Assembly (NCBI GenBank): GCA_002478145.1
Contig: DLMI01000010.1
Location: 2,501 to 22,744, forward strand
Direction: 5' to 3'
DNA length: 20,244 nucleotides
Source: Acidobacteria bacterium UBA7540
Lineage (GTDB): Bacteria; Acidobacteriota; Terriglobia; UBA7540
Shown piece by piece: positions 12,668 to 20,244 of the stretch; positions within the stretch are counted from its first letter, which is position 1, and every line of letters begins with the position of its first letter. The notes beneath the pieces were generated by a model. It was not told the DNA's origin and made no database searches. It was given only the letters and a program-made list of their open reading frames with translations. A program made the translations under genes and the position numbers.

Positions 12668-15385
12668 TTATGAGCCCTTCCGCTGAAATATGCGGATCTT
12701 CTCGGCGACATCGCGAAAATCAATGTTCTGGCCGTAAACCTCGGTGAACTTCTCCAACGCACGGCGCGCATCACCCGCCTGCTCATAGGCGACCCCAAGG
12801 TCATACTGGAGAGCCAGCAAGGCCTCTTCGTCAAGGCCGGGGGTTTCCAGCGCCCGGCAATACCACTTGACGGCAATGGGAGCCATGCCTTTGTCCATGA
12901 AGCAAATCGCCAGCAAGCTGCACGCCTGCAAGTAGTTTGGCGGGTGAGGTCTCTTTCCCGCGCTTTTCACCACCTTTTGAAATTCGCCAATGGCCTCGTC
13001 GAGGAGGTTCATCTCCCGAAAGGCCACTCCCAGGTTGTAATGGGTTTCCGGATCGTCCTCCTCGTCAGGTCCCATGGCGAGAGGTTCACCCATCTCCTCG
13101 AGCAACCCGCTAAGCGGCGAAGCCGGTGCCGGAGTCGGCGCTGTAGATATAGTCGTGGGCCCTGCTGTGGGCGCGGAAGGGGGCGCAGGTGGAGGAGAGA
13201 GCTCTGCCAGCTCGCCCATCGCAGACCCAAACGAGTCCGCTAAGTCGCCGAGCAGATCGGTCGTTGCTCCCATAGTCGCGCTAAGGGGCGCCGGCGTGGA
13301 AATTTCTTCCTCGCGGGGGGAAATGGGGGGCGCGGCGGCGGGTTGCGCCGCAGTCCTCGGCGCAGCATAACTGCTGGCCAGTTCCGACTGCTCAACCGAT
13401 CCCTCGGCAGGCGGAGCAACAGCGGCCACGAATGTTGGTTTCAAGGTCTTTGCTGGCTGCTTCTCAGGGACTTCGGCCGCCATAGGACCCGTATGTGCCT
13501 CTACGAGAGCCCGGAGTTCGGCAATTCTTGGCTCGCTTGGCAGCGTTCTCTCCAACTCCTCGACTGCCTTTATCGCTTCCTCAAGAAAGCCATTCTCAAG
13601 ATAGAAGTTGACCTCAATGCGGCTGTCCTCATAGTTGAATGAGGCCGCCTGTGCTTGAAAGGATTCCCAATCCTCCGAAAGGTCGATCTCTTGGAATTCA
13701 GAGGTCGGGCCAGGCGGGGGTGCCGGTGATGCCAGCCTCGAAAGGTCGATTGGCAACTCGAGAGGAGCCGGGGGCGGCAATGATTCCGGGCGCAGCGCCG
13801 GTGCGCGGACCGCTTGGAAGGGAATTGCCTCCGCGGCCAGAGCCTCTCGCCCGCCAGCCATTTGCGCATATCGCTTGGCGCCCTCAGTATCACCCTGCTG
13901 CGTACAAATCCTCACCAGTGCCTGGGCCGCCTGCTCAGCCCGTTCAGGCATGACCTTCCAGCACATCCCGACCAAGCGTCTGTGGATTTCGGGCTCGTCA
14001 GGATAAATTTCCAGAACCTTATCGAGCTCCGCAACCGCTTTTTTCACCAAATGGTAACGCGCGAGAAGCTCGCTGTTGTCAAGCGCCTGCTTCACCATCG
14101 CTTCTCGTTCGGCATCAGCCAAAGCAGAGGCCACCGGAGCGGCTAATCCCTCTTCTCGAGTAAGGTCGATTGCGGAGGACGGCAGACCTGCAACGAACGC
14201 TTTGCCGACTTCCCTGCCCCGCTTCGTGAGAGCCTGCTTCAGCAAGACCTTGTAATGTTCGTTCGCAGGTTCGCGACTTACGAGCCTTTGGAAAGCCTGC
14301 TCGGCCTTCTCGAATTGCCCGCACTGCACGTAGGCGTGGCCCAGTGCTTCCAGGATTTCCGTAAGCGCGTACTCCTCCTTGCGCTCATCGCAAATCCGAT
14401 AAATCAGCTCGAGGGTGGGGAGGTGCTGGGGAGACTTGCTCCAGATCAGGCGCAACGACTCCATCAAAGAGCTTGTGTTCCCTTGCTTAATAAGCTCATC
14501 TGCCAACCCGGATAAAGCCCTAAGAGCCGTGTCGAATTGATCCACTCGCACGCACTTCGACACGAAGGAAGCAACCGGCGAGAAGTCCGTCGGGTTGGCA
14601 CGAAAGAGGTCCGACACCGGCTTTTCCGCTTTCTCCAGTTGTTGAGTCGAAAGATAAGAATCAATCAGGAGTGACCGCCCGGTAGGATCGTCCTTTAATC
14701 CCGGAATGGCACTCAGAATCGCCTCGACTTCCTCCGGGTGCTTGGCCGCTAGTGCTTCGCGGGCCCTGAGCAAATGTATCTGGGGGTTGTCCGGATCTAA
14801 TTCTTGTACCTTCTTCAAAGCGACCTGGGCAGCAGCCAGGTCTCCCCGGCGAAACGCAAGTTGCGCGGCTTCCAGGTAAACTTGCGTGGCTTCGTCCTTG
14901 CGTCCTATCTCCTCGCAAAACGCCGCCAAGCGGACCCTCGCCGGTGCGTTCTCGACATCCAACTGCACAACTTTGCGCAGGGTTTCAAGCACCTTGTCGA
15001 TCTGCTTTTTCTTCTTGTAAAATTCGGCGACTTGGTAGTACAGTTCGCGGGCCTCGCGGGCCAGCCTCTGTGTCTGGTAGAGCTCAACGAGTTTCAGTAA
15101 GGGGTCTACCGAGTCCGGCTCAAGCTTGACGATCTTCCTATAAATGGCGGTCGCTTTGAGTATGAATCCATCCTGAACGTAAGCCTCGGCAAGCCTGTAG
15201 AACTGCTTTAGACCCTCTGAAACATTCCTATCACGGATGTAAAGGTCGCCAATCGTGTTGAGCAGGATTACATCGGAGGGGTCCTTCTCGAAGATGTCGA
15301 AGTATCGCCTAATAGCCTGATTGATCTTGCCCTGGATGACAAGTTTTTCCGCCTCTTGCAGCGCTTTGGCTTTGTTAAAAGCCAT
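12668..15385 (-). CDS. Large tetratricopeptide-repeat protein (905 residues)
   Basis: A long cytoplasmic TPR scaffold with no signal peptide or membrane helix. It opens with MAFNKAKALQEAEKLVIQGK, a start typical of TPR proteins in Acidobacteriota and myxobacteria. Helical repeats fill about residues 5-520 (for example AIYRKIVKLEPDSVDPLLKL and VAEFYKKKKQIDKVLETLRKVVQL, in parts). A Pro/Ala-rich stretch (about 535-570) and a short acidic motif DLSEDWESFQAQAASFNYED follow, then one further TPR pair (about 590-640). A long Ala/Pro/Thr linker runs to about 765, and a final TPR block (DPETHYNLGVAFREMNLLDE onward) ends the protein. The partner is unknown; such proteins organise motility, secretion or envelope assemblies. 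GGAG seven bases before the ATG and a promoter at 15429-15457 support the start. Confidence 0.85.
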   Translation of the reverse strand: MAFNKAKALQEAEKLVIQGKINQAIRRYFDIFEKDPSDVILLNTIGDLYIRDRNVSEGLKQFYRLAEAYVQDGFILKATAIYRKIVKLEPDSVDPLLKLVELYQTQRLAREARELYYQVAEFYKKKKQIDKVLETLRKVVQLDVENAPARVRLAAFCEEIGRKDEATQVYLEAAQLAFRRGDLAAAQVALKKVQELDPDNPQIHLLRAREALAAKHPEEVEAILSAIPGLKDDPTGRSLLIDSYLSTQQLEKAEKPVSDLFRANPTDFSPVASFVSKCVRVDQFDTALRALSGLADELIKQGNTSSLMESLRLIWSKSPQHLPTLELIYRICDERKEEYALTEILEALGHAYVQCGQFEKAEQAFQRLVSREPANEHYKVLLKQALTKRGREVGKAFVAGLPSSAIDLTREEGLAAPVASALADAEREAMVKQALDNSELLARYHLVKKAVAELDKVLEIYPDEPEIHRRLVGMCWKVMPERAEQAAQALVRICTQQGDTEGAKRYAQMAGGREALAAEAIPFQAVRAPALRPESLPPPAPLELPIDLSRLASPAPPPGPTSEFQEIDLSEDWESFQAQAASFNYEDSRIEVNFYLENGFLEEAIKAVEELERTLPSEPRIAELRALVEAHTGPMAAEVPEKQPAKTLKPTFVAAVAPPAEGSVEQSELASSYAAPRTAAQPAAAPPISPREEEISTPAPLSATMGATTDLLGDLADSFGSAMGELAELSPPPAPPSAPTAGPTTISTAPTPAPASPLSGLLEEMGEPLAMGPDEEDDPETHYNLGVAFREMNLLDEAIGEFQKVVKSAGKRPHPPNYLQACSLLAICFMDKGMAPIAVKWYCRALETPGLDEEALLALQYDLGVAYEQAGDARRALEKFTEVYGQNIDFRDVAEKIRIFQRKGS

Positions 15386-15428
15386 TTACACGCTCCGCGT
15401 CCCTGCACTAATAATAGACTATTGGGCT

Positions 15429-15457
15429 ACCGTAACACACGCCCCAATTCAAGTCAA
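15429..15457 (-). promoter_or_regulatory. Candidate promoter of the TPR gene
   Basis: On the - strand, TTGACT (15457-15452) and TACGGT (15434-15429) are spaced by 17 bp: five of six at -35 but only three of six at -10. It lies 44-72 bp upstream of the start codon. The rest of the 273-bp gap up to the rhodanese gene (15458-15658) shows no gene or clear site. Confidence 0.4.
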
Positions 15458-15658
15458 CGAAGTCGCCCTTCGCCAACGGCATTGCCACGCGCTGAGTAAA
15501 CCCTTGCCAGTCTTCGAGTTGCATGAAACACAAGGGTTGTTGCCTCCGTAACTTCAAGGCTGGCTCCCACCCTTTGCCGGCTTGCCATCTACAGACCGGC
15601 CCTTCAATCGACCAGTAGCCGTCTGCCCTGACTATGCGGATTCTCCACTAACCTTTTC

Positions 15659-16543
15659 TCATTTTTCCACGGGCAAATCAGCAAGGACACTCCACTCCTG
15701 CCAGGAGCCGTCGTACATGCGGATCCGCTCATATCCGAGCAGGCGCAAGGCAAAATAGAGGTCGGCGGCGCGTATCCCCATTTGGCAGTAAGTAACAACT
15801 TCCTGGCCGGGCGAAATCTGAGCGTCTGAGAAGAGCTTTTCGAGCGAAGGCGCATCCAAAAAGGTTTTGATCTCGCCGGAATCAATAACCCGCGTCCATT
15901 CGAGGTTGATGGCGCCCGGAATATGGCCCCCGCGTGGGCCCTGGATCCTCTCTCCCTTGAATTCCGCCACGGATCGGGCGTCCAGTAGCCTTACCTTGGG
16001 ATCTTTCAGGTGCGCGTTCACCCACTCGGAGGTGGCGATGATGGCTGGGTTCGCCAGTGGTTTAAAGTCACCCGGTGCGATGCCGGGAGAATCTGTGGTA
16101 AGCGGAAGTCCTTCGCTTTGCCACTTCTTAAAGCCACCGTTCAAAACTTGCACATGTGAATGCCCGAAAAACTCGAGAACGTAAAATACGCGTGCCGCGA
16201 ATCGGTTCCCTTGGTCATCATAGATCACAACCTGCGAGTTTGAGCTGATTCCCACCCCCCGAAAGAGTTGCTCAGCTCTTTCTGGAGGCAATGGGAAGCC
16301 GCGACGGTTCGCCTCCGGATCATGGGTTGTGAGAGCGGGAAGGCTCACCGCTCCAGGCAGATGTCCTAAGCGATATTCTTCCGGAGGGCGTGCGTCCACA
16401 AGACGCAATCGCGAGTTTGAGAGCAGTTTTCCAAGCTCCTGTGTTTCAATCAGGAGTTCCGGGCGGCGGTACGAAGAAACTTGACCCTGGGCCCCGCCAC
16501 TGCTTAACAGTAGCACGGGTAAAAGCCACTCAGTTCCCCTCAT
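15659..16543 (-). CDS. Exported two-domain rhodanese (sulfurtransferase)
   Basis: A thiosulfate or 3-mercaptopyruvate sulfurtransferase of 294 residues. An N-terminal signal-like segment (WLLPVLLLSSGGAQG, residues 6-20) points to export to the periplasm. The first rhodanese domain (about 30-150) has LVDARPPEEYRLGHLPGAV and IYDDQGNRFAAR, with Asp109 where a catalytic Cys would be, as is normal for the inactive domain. The second (about 165-290) has RLLDARSVAEFKGE, GHIPGAINLEW and the active loop TYCQMGIRA with Cys253. The CxxGxR loop is closer to thiosulfate:cyanide sulfurtransferases than to the CGSGVTA loop of mercaptopyruvate enzymes. AGGAGGGGGA precedes the ATG. It lies 52 bp after the CDGSH gene in the same direction, suggesting a shared sulfur or redox role. 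Confidence 0.9.
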   Translation of the reverse strand: MRGTEWLLPVLLLSSGGAQGQVSSYRRPELLIETQELGKLLSNSRLRLVDARPPEEYRLGHLPGAVSLPALTTHDPEANRRGFPLPPERAEQLFRGVGISSNSQVVIYDDQGNRFAARVFYVLEFFGHSHVQVLNGGFKKWQSEGLPLTTDSPGIAPGDFKPLANPAIIATSEWVNAHLKDPKVRLLDARSVAEFKGERIQGPRGGHIPGAINLEWTRVIDSGEIKTFLDAPSLEKLFSDAQISPGQEVVTYCQMGIRAADLYFALRLLGYERIRMYDGSWQEWSVLADLPVEK

Positions 16544-16595
16544 TGAATCCCCCTCCTAGAATAGGCATGCTACTGAAATAACGCGAAGCAGACTC

Positions 16596-16844
16596 TTAAG
16601 CCGCCGGAGGCTTCGGGGCGGGGGCAGGAAGCGCCTGGGCTTTCACTTCCGATTGGAAGTCGACCTTCCTATGCGTCCCGTCGCAGAAGGGTTTACTCTC
16701 CGAATGGCCACAACGGCAAAGCCCAATCGAAGTTCGCCCACCCAAGTCGAATGCGTTACCCCCCGCGTCGTATATTGTGAATTCCCCTTCAATCCGCATT
16801 GAGCCGTTCTTGTTTACAGTGATCTTCACCAAGTGTTCCTCCAC
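16596..16844 (-). CDS. CDGSH-type [2Fe-2S] iron-sulfur protein
   Basis: An 82-residue protein with one complete CDGSH iron-sulfur site: C43-R-C45-G-H-S-E-S-K-P-F-C54-D-G-T-H58. This three-Cys, one-His arrangement binds a [2Fe-2S] cluster that can transfer electrons or the cluster itself. The N-terminal half is a small beta sheet (VKITVNKNGSMRIEGEFTIY) and the last 12 residues are a Pro/Ala tail. There is no signal peptide, so it acts in the cytoplasm. It follows the HemJ-like gene by 21 bp and precedes the rhodanese by 52 bp. A cluster-related role for all three is a reasonable inference but is not shown directly. Confidence 0.92.
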   Translation of the reverse strand: MEEHLVKITVNKNGSMRIEGEFTIYDAGGNAFDLGGRTSIGLCRCGHSESKPFCDGTHRKVDFQSEVKAQALPAPAPKPPAA

Positions 16845-16865
16845 AAATTCAGGTTCGAATACCGC

Positions 16866-17426
16866 TTACAACTCGTTCGTGCGACCCGAGACTTTCTGCT
16901 TATCCGACAGGCGAGCCACTGCGGTGCGGTCAGGCAATGGCCCTGCGGGAAGGCCGGCGCGGGGGCAGAAGCGGACAGGAGCAGAGGCCCGGCGAACCCT
17001 CAAACCAAACGGCTTGAGCAGGACGAGAATCAGAATGCCGAAAAACACCAGCGAAATTCCGCCGTGCAGAGCCATGGATTCACGCCGCCGCAATTCCGCT
17101 CTTCCCGCGAGGAATGCCGTGGTCCGGAAATAGACTCTCAAATCCAGAATGACCAGGAGAGCCACCAGCAGCAACTTTGCCTGCAGCCAATGCTCACGCA
17201 AGTAATGAGGGTTTTCACCGATCATAATGATCCCCGAAATTACCATCACCGCGGCGCCGGGATGAGCCAGGCCCTTGAGCAGCTTCATCTCCAATCGCCC
17301 TAGCGTCGCTCGGGCTTCCGTGGAAGGCTCTTCCGAATGAATGGCCAGGACGTGCGTGACTACCAGTAAGCTGCCCAGCCAGAAAACCAGCCCTGTCAGG
17401 TGAAATACCAAAATCCAGGCTATCAT
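16866..17426 (-). CDS. HemJ/CopD-like multi-pass membrane protein
   Basis: Four hydrophobic helices match the HemJ (UPF0093) / CopD superfamily pattern: MIAWILVFHLTGLVFWLGSL with a membrane His (H9), then a cytoplasmic loop with RLEMKLLKGLAHPGAAVMVI, WLQAKLLLVALLVI with a conserved Lys (K84), and HGGISLVFFGILILVLLKPF. HemJ is the oxygen-independent protoporphyrinogen IX oxidase of haem synthesis; CopD relatives transport copper. The His, Lys and final LLKPF fit HemJ best, but the similarity is moderate. I start at ATG 17426, which has GGGGGA upstream; ATG 17438 is in frame and adds four residues. After LLKPF a 43-residue Arg/Pro-rich tail, unusual for the family, runs up to 21 bp before the CDGSH gene. 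Confidence 0.65.
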   Translation of the reverse strand: MIAWILVFHLTGLVFWLGSLLVVTHVLAIHSEEPSTEARATLGRLEMKLLKGLAHPGAAVMVISGIIMIGENPHYLREHWLQAKLLLVALLVILDLRVYFRTTAFLAGRAELRRRESMALHGGISLVFFGILILVLLKPFGLRVRRASAPVRFCPRAGLPAGPLPDRTAVARLSDKQKVSGRTNEL

Positions 17427-17476
17427 GTCATCCCCCATGCAGAGTAGTTTCGACTATTTCTCCTCAACCCGCAACC

Positions 17477-17505
17477 TTGACTTTTGTTTGAGAAGCGACC
17501 AAACT
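17477..17505 (+). promoter_or_regulatory. Weak candidate promoter of the thiolase gene
   Basis: TTGACT (17477-17482) is five of six for a -35. At 17-bp spacing only CAAACT (17500-17505), three of six, is available as -10. AAGGGGA at about 17516-17522 is the Shine-Dalgarno for the ATG at 17528. The 89-bp gap to the divergent HemJ-like gene must hold both promoters. Confidence 0.3.
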
Positions 17506-17527
17506 ACAGGCTGTAAAGGGGATAGCC

Positions 17528-18715
17528 ATGCGCGAAGCAGTAATCATCGCCGCAGTCCGCACGCCCGTCGGGAAGTTTCAGGGCTCTCTTTCACCTTTTT
17601 CCGCCGTGGATTTGGGTGCGTGTGTGGTTCGGGAGGCGGTACGCCGGGCTGGAATCGAGCCCGCACAGGTGGACGAGATCATCATGGGCAATGTCCTCTC
17701 AGCCGGCTTGGGTCAAAATCCGGCACGACAGGCGGGCCTGAAAGGCGGGCTTCACCCGCGCGTAGCCGCCATGACCATCAACAAGGTCTGCGGGTCGGGT
17801 TTGAAGGCCGTGGCGTTGGCGGCACAATCTATCCAGACGGAAAACGCGGAAATCGTCGTGGCCGGCGGCATGGAGTCCATGACCAATTGCCCTTACCTTC
17901 TGCCGCAAATGCGCGCCGGAAGCCGCCTGGGGCATGCCAAGGTCCTGGACTCGATGATCACCGACGGCCTTTGGGATGCCTACGAGAACTTCCACATGGG
18001 GATGACTGCGGAGTTGGTGGCGGAGAAGTACAACATCTCCCGCGAACGCCAGGACCAATACGCAGTCGAGAGCCATCGGCGCGCTGTGGATGCCACCAAG
18101 AGCGGCCGTTTCAAGGATGAGATCGTCCCTGTCAGCATCCCGCAGAAGAAAGGTGAACCAGTCCAATTTGCCCTTGACGAATCCCCCCGGGCTGATACCT
18201 CGCTCGAAGCGTTGGCAAAGCTCCGGCCGGTCTTCAAGCCGGACGGCACAGTGACGGCAGCCAACGCTCCGGGAACCAACGACGGGGCGGCGGCGCTGGT
18301 CGTAACTTCGCTCGATAAGGCGCGCCAAATGGGCAAGCAGCCTTTGGCGCGCATCGTGGGTCAGGCGGTGAGCGGCGTGGAGCCCAAGTGGGTGATGATG
18401 GCCCCGGTCGACGCGGTTCGGATGCTCCTCAAAAAGGTTGACTGGAAGCTTGAAGACGTGGACCTGTTCGAGCTGAACGAGGCGTTCGCGGTTCAGGCCG
18501 TCGCGGTCATTGAGCAGTTAGGCCTCGACCCCGCCAAGACCAACGTGAATGGCGGCGCGGTGGCGCTGGGTCACCCCATCGGAGCCTCCGGCGCGCGTGT
18601 CCTCGTCACCTTGCTTTACGAGATGGGGCGACGCAACGCGAAGCGTGGGGTCGCGGCCCTCTGCCTCGGCGGCGGGAACGCGGTCGCATTGGCAGTTGAG
18701 TCCTTGCGTGAATGA
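17528..18715 (+). CDS. Acetyl-CoA C-acetyltransferase (thiolase)
   Basis: This enzyme condenses two acetyl-CoA to acetoacetyl-CoA or runs in reverse in beta-oxidation; it is cytoplasmic. The 395-residue protein has both thiolase halves. The nucleophile is C88 in [19 protein letters not shown] follows, then the loop [24 protein letters not shown], the catalytic [16 protein letters not shown] (H349), and [10 protein letters not shown] with C379. The HMGMTAE and NEAF features and the length are those of biosynthetic-type thiolases (AtoB, PhaA, ThlA). A 3-hydroxyacyl-CoA dehydrogenase follows 311 bp downstream on the same strand, which together would give 3-hydroxybutyryl-CoA for polymer storage, butyrate-type fermentation or degradation. 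No crotonase or polymer synthase is in view to decide. Confidence 0.94.
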   Translation: MREAVIIAAVRTPVGKFQGSLSPFSAVDLGACVVREAVRRAGIEPAQVDEIIMGNVLSAGLGQNPARQAGLKGGLHPRVAAMTINKVCGSGLKAVALAAQSIQTENAEIVVAGGMESMTNCPYLLPQMRAGSRLGHAKVLDSMITDGLWDAYENFHMGMTAELVAEKYNISRERQDQYAVESHRRAVDATKSGRFKDEIVPVSIPQKKGEPVQFALDESPRADTSLEALAKLRPVFKPDGTVTAANAPGTNDGAAALVVTSLDKARQMGKQPLARIVGQAVSGVEPKWVMMAPVDAVRMLLKKVDWKLEDVDLFELNEAFAVQAVAVIEQLGLDPAKTNVNGGAVALGHPIGASGARVLVTLLYEMGRRNAKRGVAALCLGGGNAVALAVESLRE

Positions 18716-18741
18716 CTTACCGGGAGATCGAACGATTAGGG

Positions 18742-18769
18742 TTCGAAGTTCGAAGCTGGAAACTGGAAA
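18742..18769. repeat. Two pairs of exact tandem 7-mers
   Basis: TTCGAAG occurs at 18742-18748 and 18749-18755. CTGGAAA occurs at 18756-18762 and 18763-18769, directly adjoining. The four units are in one 7-nt phase, as in the repeats at 1201-1228 and 11655-11720. Confidence 0.6.
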
Positions 18770-18781
18770 TTCGCACAATTG

Positions 18782-18809
18782 GTGGCACGGGCGTCGCGTC
18801 CGTGTCCAC
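18782..18809. repeat. GC-rich hairpin in the same spacer
   Basis: GTGG (18782-18785) pairs with CCAC (18806-18809). CACGGGCG (18786-18793) pairs with CGTCCGTG (18797-18804) through seven normal pairs and one G-T, with a 3-nt loop and one bulged T at 18805. No T-run follows, so it is not a standard terminator. It resembles the hairpin units of dispersed intergenic repeats. Confidence 0.5.
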
Positions 18810-19026
18810 GGCCACGTTCTTAGAGGCGGACTTCCGGACTCGCCGGGGCAGGTCAGCCCCAAACATCAGGTTCGACAATTTTCACGGGCGAGAGAAGCTG
18901 CGAAATAATTCCGAGGGGGCCGGTTTTGCAGAGCGTAAGTTACTGAATAACCGTCCTGGGCATATGGCCTTCCTCAATTATTTCACGGCTTCAGACGCCC
19001 GTGCAGGTTGAGATACGGAGCATAAG

Positions 19027-19890
19027 TTGGAAACCAAAACTGTGGGTATACTGGGCGCCGGAACCATGGGCCATGGGATCGCCCAGGTGCTGGTCCGAAG
19101 CGGTTACACGGTATTTCTTCATGACCTTTCCCAGCAGTTCCTCGATTCAGGCGCTGGGAGAATCGCCAAGGGCCTAAACCGGGACGTCGAGAAGAATCGT
19201 CTGACAGCCGAAGAGCGCGAGAAGGCGCTCAGCCGCCTGAAGACCACGACGCGAGTCTCTGACCTCGGAGGGGCGGATTTCATCGTGGAGGCGGTGACAG
19301 AGAATCTTGAGGTGAAGGCAGGAGCGTTCCGGGCGATCGAACCCCACTGCGGGCAGGGAGTCATTTTCGCCTCTAACACATCTTCCATTTCCATCACACG
19401 CCTCGCGGCCGGGACGCAGCGCCCGGACCGCTTCATCGGCTTGCACTTTTTCAATCCTGTGCCGGTGATGAAGCTGGTGGAAGTCGTGCCGGGTCTCCAG
19501 ACGTCGCCCGAAACTGCCGATAAAGCAGTGAGGCTTGCCGAGTCGGCAGGCAAGACGCCGGTGCGCGTGAACGACTACCCGGGGTTTATTTCCAATCGCC
19601 TCCTGATGCCGATGATCAACGAAGCGGTTTACTGCCTGATGGAAAGCGTTGCGGACGCGAAGGGGATCGATGATGTGATGAAGCTGGGAATGAACCACCC
19701 CATGGGACCGCTCGAGCTCGCCGACCTGATCGGCTTGGACGTTTGCCTGGACATCATGAAGGTCCTCTATGAGAGTTTCCGCGACTCCAAATACCGGCCC
19801 TGCCCCTTGCTCGAGAAGATGGTGAACGCCGGACGGCTGGGACGTAAGACAGGGCGAGGGTTCTATGAGTACCCTCAGGGTAAAGCGTGA
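19027..19890 (+). CDS. 3-hydroxybutyryl-CoA dehydrogenase
   Basis: This enzyme interconverts acetoacetyl-CoA and 3-hydroxybutyryl-CoA with NAD(P). The 287-residue single-domain form has the Rossmann motif GILGAGTMGHGIAQ (7-20), ADFIVEAVTENLEVK, the SNTSS loop (116-120), and the catalytic His-Glu pair H140 in GLHFFNPVPVMKLVE and E152. It also has the dimer-side NDYPGFISNRLL and the C-terminal GMNHPMGPLELADLIGLD and GRKTGRGFYEY segments. The length matches PaaH/Hbd proteins. It starts at a TTG (19027) with GGAG six bases upstream. It works on the product of the thiolase encoded upstream. recA follows 70 bp later and is probably transcribed on its own. Confidence 0.94.
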   Translation: METKTVGILGAGTMGHGIAQVLVRSGYTVFLHDLSQQFLDSGAGRIAKGLNRDVEKNRLTAEEREKALSRLKTTTRVSDLGGADFIVEAVTENLEVKAGAFRAIEPHCGQGVIFASNTSSISITRLAAGTQRPDRFIGLHFFNPVPVMKLVEVVPGLQTSPETADKAVRLAESAGKTPVRVNDYPGFISNRLLMPMINEAVYCLMESVADAKGIDDVMKLGMNHPMGPLELADLIGLDVCLDIMKVLYESFRDSKYRPCPLLEKMVNAGRLGRKTGRGFYEYPQGKA

Positions 19891-19960
19891 TTCGGGTGCA
19901 GCGCGTGACGGTGACGGAAGGCAGTACGGTTGAAATCATCCCAGAAAGAAGGATATCGAC

Positions 19961-20244
19961 ATGCCAGAGGAACGAACTGAAAAGCTCAAGGCCATTGATC
20001 TGGCGCTGACGCAGATTGAGAAGCAATTCGGCAAGGGTTCGATTATGCGCCTGGGGACCAAGGACGCGCTGGTTCCCGTGGAAGTGATCCCAACCGGCTC
20101 GATGTCCTTTGATGCGGCGCTGGGGGTGGGTGGGATGCCGCGGGGAAGGGTAGTCGAAATCTTCGGCCCGGAGTCGAGCGGCAAGACGACCATCGCGCTG
20201 CACGTGGTGGCGCAGGCACAACAACGCGGCGGGATGGCGGCGTT
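19961..20244 (+). CDS. recA: RecA recombinase, 5' part (runs off the window)
   Basis: The first 94 codons of RecA are present; the rest lies beyond the right edge. RecA forms filaments on single-stranded DNA for strand exchange and induces the SOS response through LexA cleavage. Visible are the N-terminal helix ([20 protein letters not shown]), the start of the core domain ([21 protein letters not shown]) and the Walker A loop GPESSGKTT (69-77). The ATG at 19961 has AGAAGG nine bases upstream. No LexA-type palindrome is evident in the 70-bp gap before it. The partial sequence is useful as a taxonomic marker. Confidence 0.95.
   Translation, partial: MPEERTEKLKAIDLALTQIEKQFGKGSIMRLGTKDALVPVEVIPTGSMSFDAALGVGGMPRGRVVEIFGPESSGKTTIALHVVAQAQQRGGMAA

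Larger units (their letters stand above)
18716..19026. other. Repeat-bearing spacer between thiolase and dehydrogenase
   Basis: No gene is supported. A frame of 99 codons at 18712-19011 overlaps the thiolase stop by 4 bp, but it runs straight through a heptamer repeat and a hairpin and has no recognisable motif. The spacer is odd for two genes of one pathway and looks like later insertion of repeats. The last 20 bp hold the Shine-Dalgarno GGAG (19017-19020) for the TTG start of the dehydrogenase. Confidence 0.45.

Noticed and set aside
18712..19011. 99-codon + strand frame overlapping the thiolase stop
   Set aside because: It reads through a tandem repeat and a hairpin and shows no motif; the 4-bp overlap looks accidental.
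1..20244. CRISPR array, phage-defence system or prophage
   Set aside because: No regularly spaced repeats with unique spacers, no cas, restriction, retron or phage structural gene motifs were seen on either strand.

Overview
The window is a GC-rich bacterial chromosomal segment of mostly housekeeping genes. The codon choice, the short ATGA-coupled operons, the long TPR protein and the M64 peptidase would suit an Acidobacteriota-type soil or sediment bacterium. That placement is an inference from style and gene content; no rRNA or other decisive marker is present, although the start of recA at the right edge gives a usable phylogenetic marker.

Layout. 1-1267 has no long gene. It holds a strong-looking transcription unit on the + strand (promoter, structured leader, 11-codon Lys/Arg-rich micro-ORF with a strong Shine-Dalgarno, perfect intrinsic terminator) and a 47-residue one-helix membrane protein. 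1268-4844 (- strand) runs M64 metallopeptidase, ruvX, mltG and an unrecognised 187-residue protein, the last three translationally coupled or nearly so. At 4881-5376 (+) lies a Phd/YefM-like antitoxin followed by a C-terminally truncated RelE/ParE toxin. 5357-10028 (- strand) is an arginine operon, argC-argB-argD-argF, whose genes overlap by 4 bp each, followed after a palindromic repeat by an ArgA-like acetyltransferase. Together these supply acetylglutamate synthesis, kinase, reductase, aminotransferase and ornithine carbamoylation. A good promoter with a 21-bp palindrome at the start of transcription precedes argC. 10130-10577 carries an inverted-repeat element. It is followed by an AI-2E-family membrane protein (+), then convergent thiE, a coupled 85-residue membrane protein and a 905-residue TPR protein (-). 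15659-17426 (-) is a redox/sulfur cluster: HemJ/CopD-like membrane protein, CDGSH iron-sulfur protein, exported two-domain rhodanese. 17528-20244 (+) has an acetyl-CoA acetyltransferase, a 3-hydroxyacyl-CoA dehydrogenase and the 5' end of recA.

Most of the novelty lies between genes. There are several unrelated palindromic or short-tandem repeats, two of which supply the stop codon of a neighbouring gene; heptamer-phased degenerate repeats in three separate spacers; a candidate arginine operator; and the micro-ORF unit at 228-440. No CRISPR array, tRNA, rRNA, insertion-sequence transposase or prophage gene was seen.
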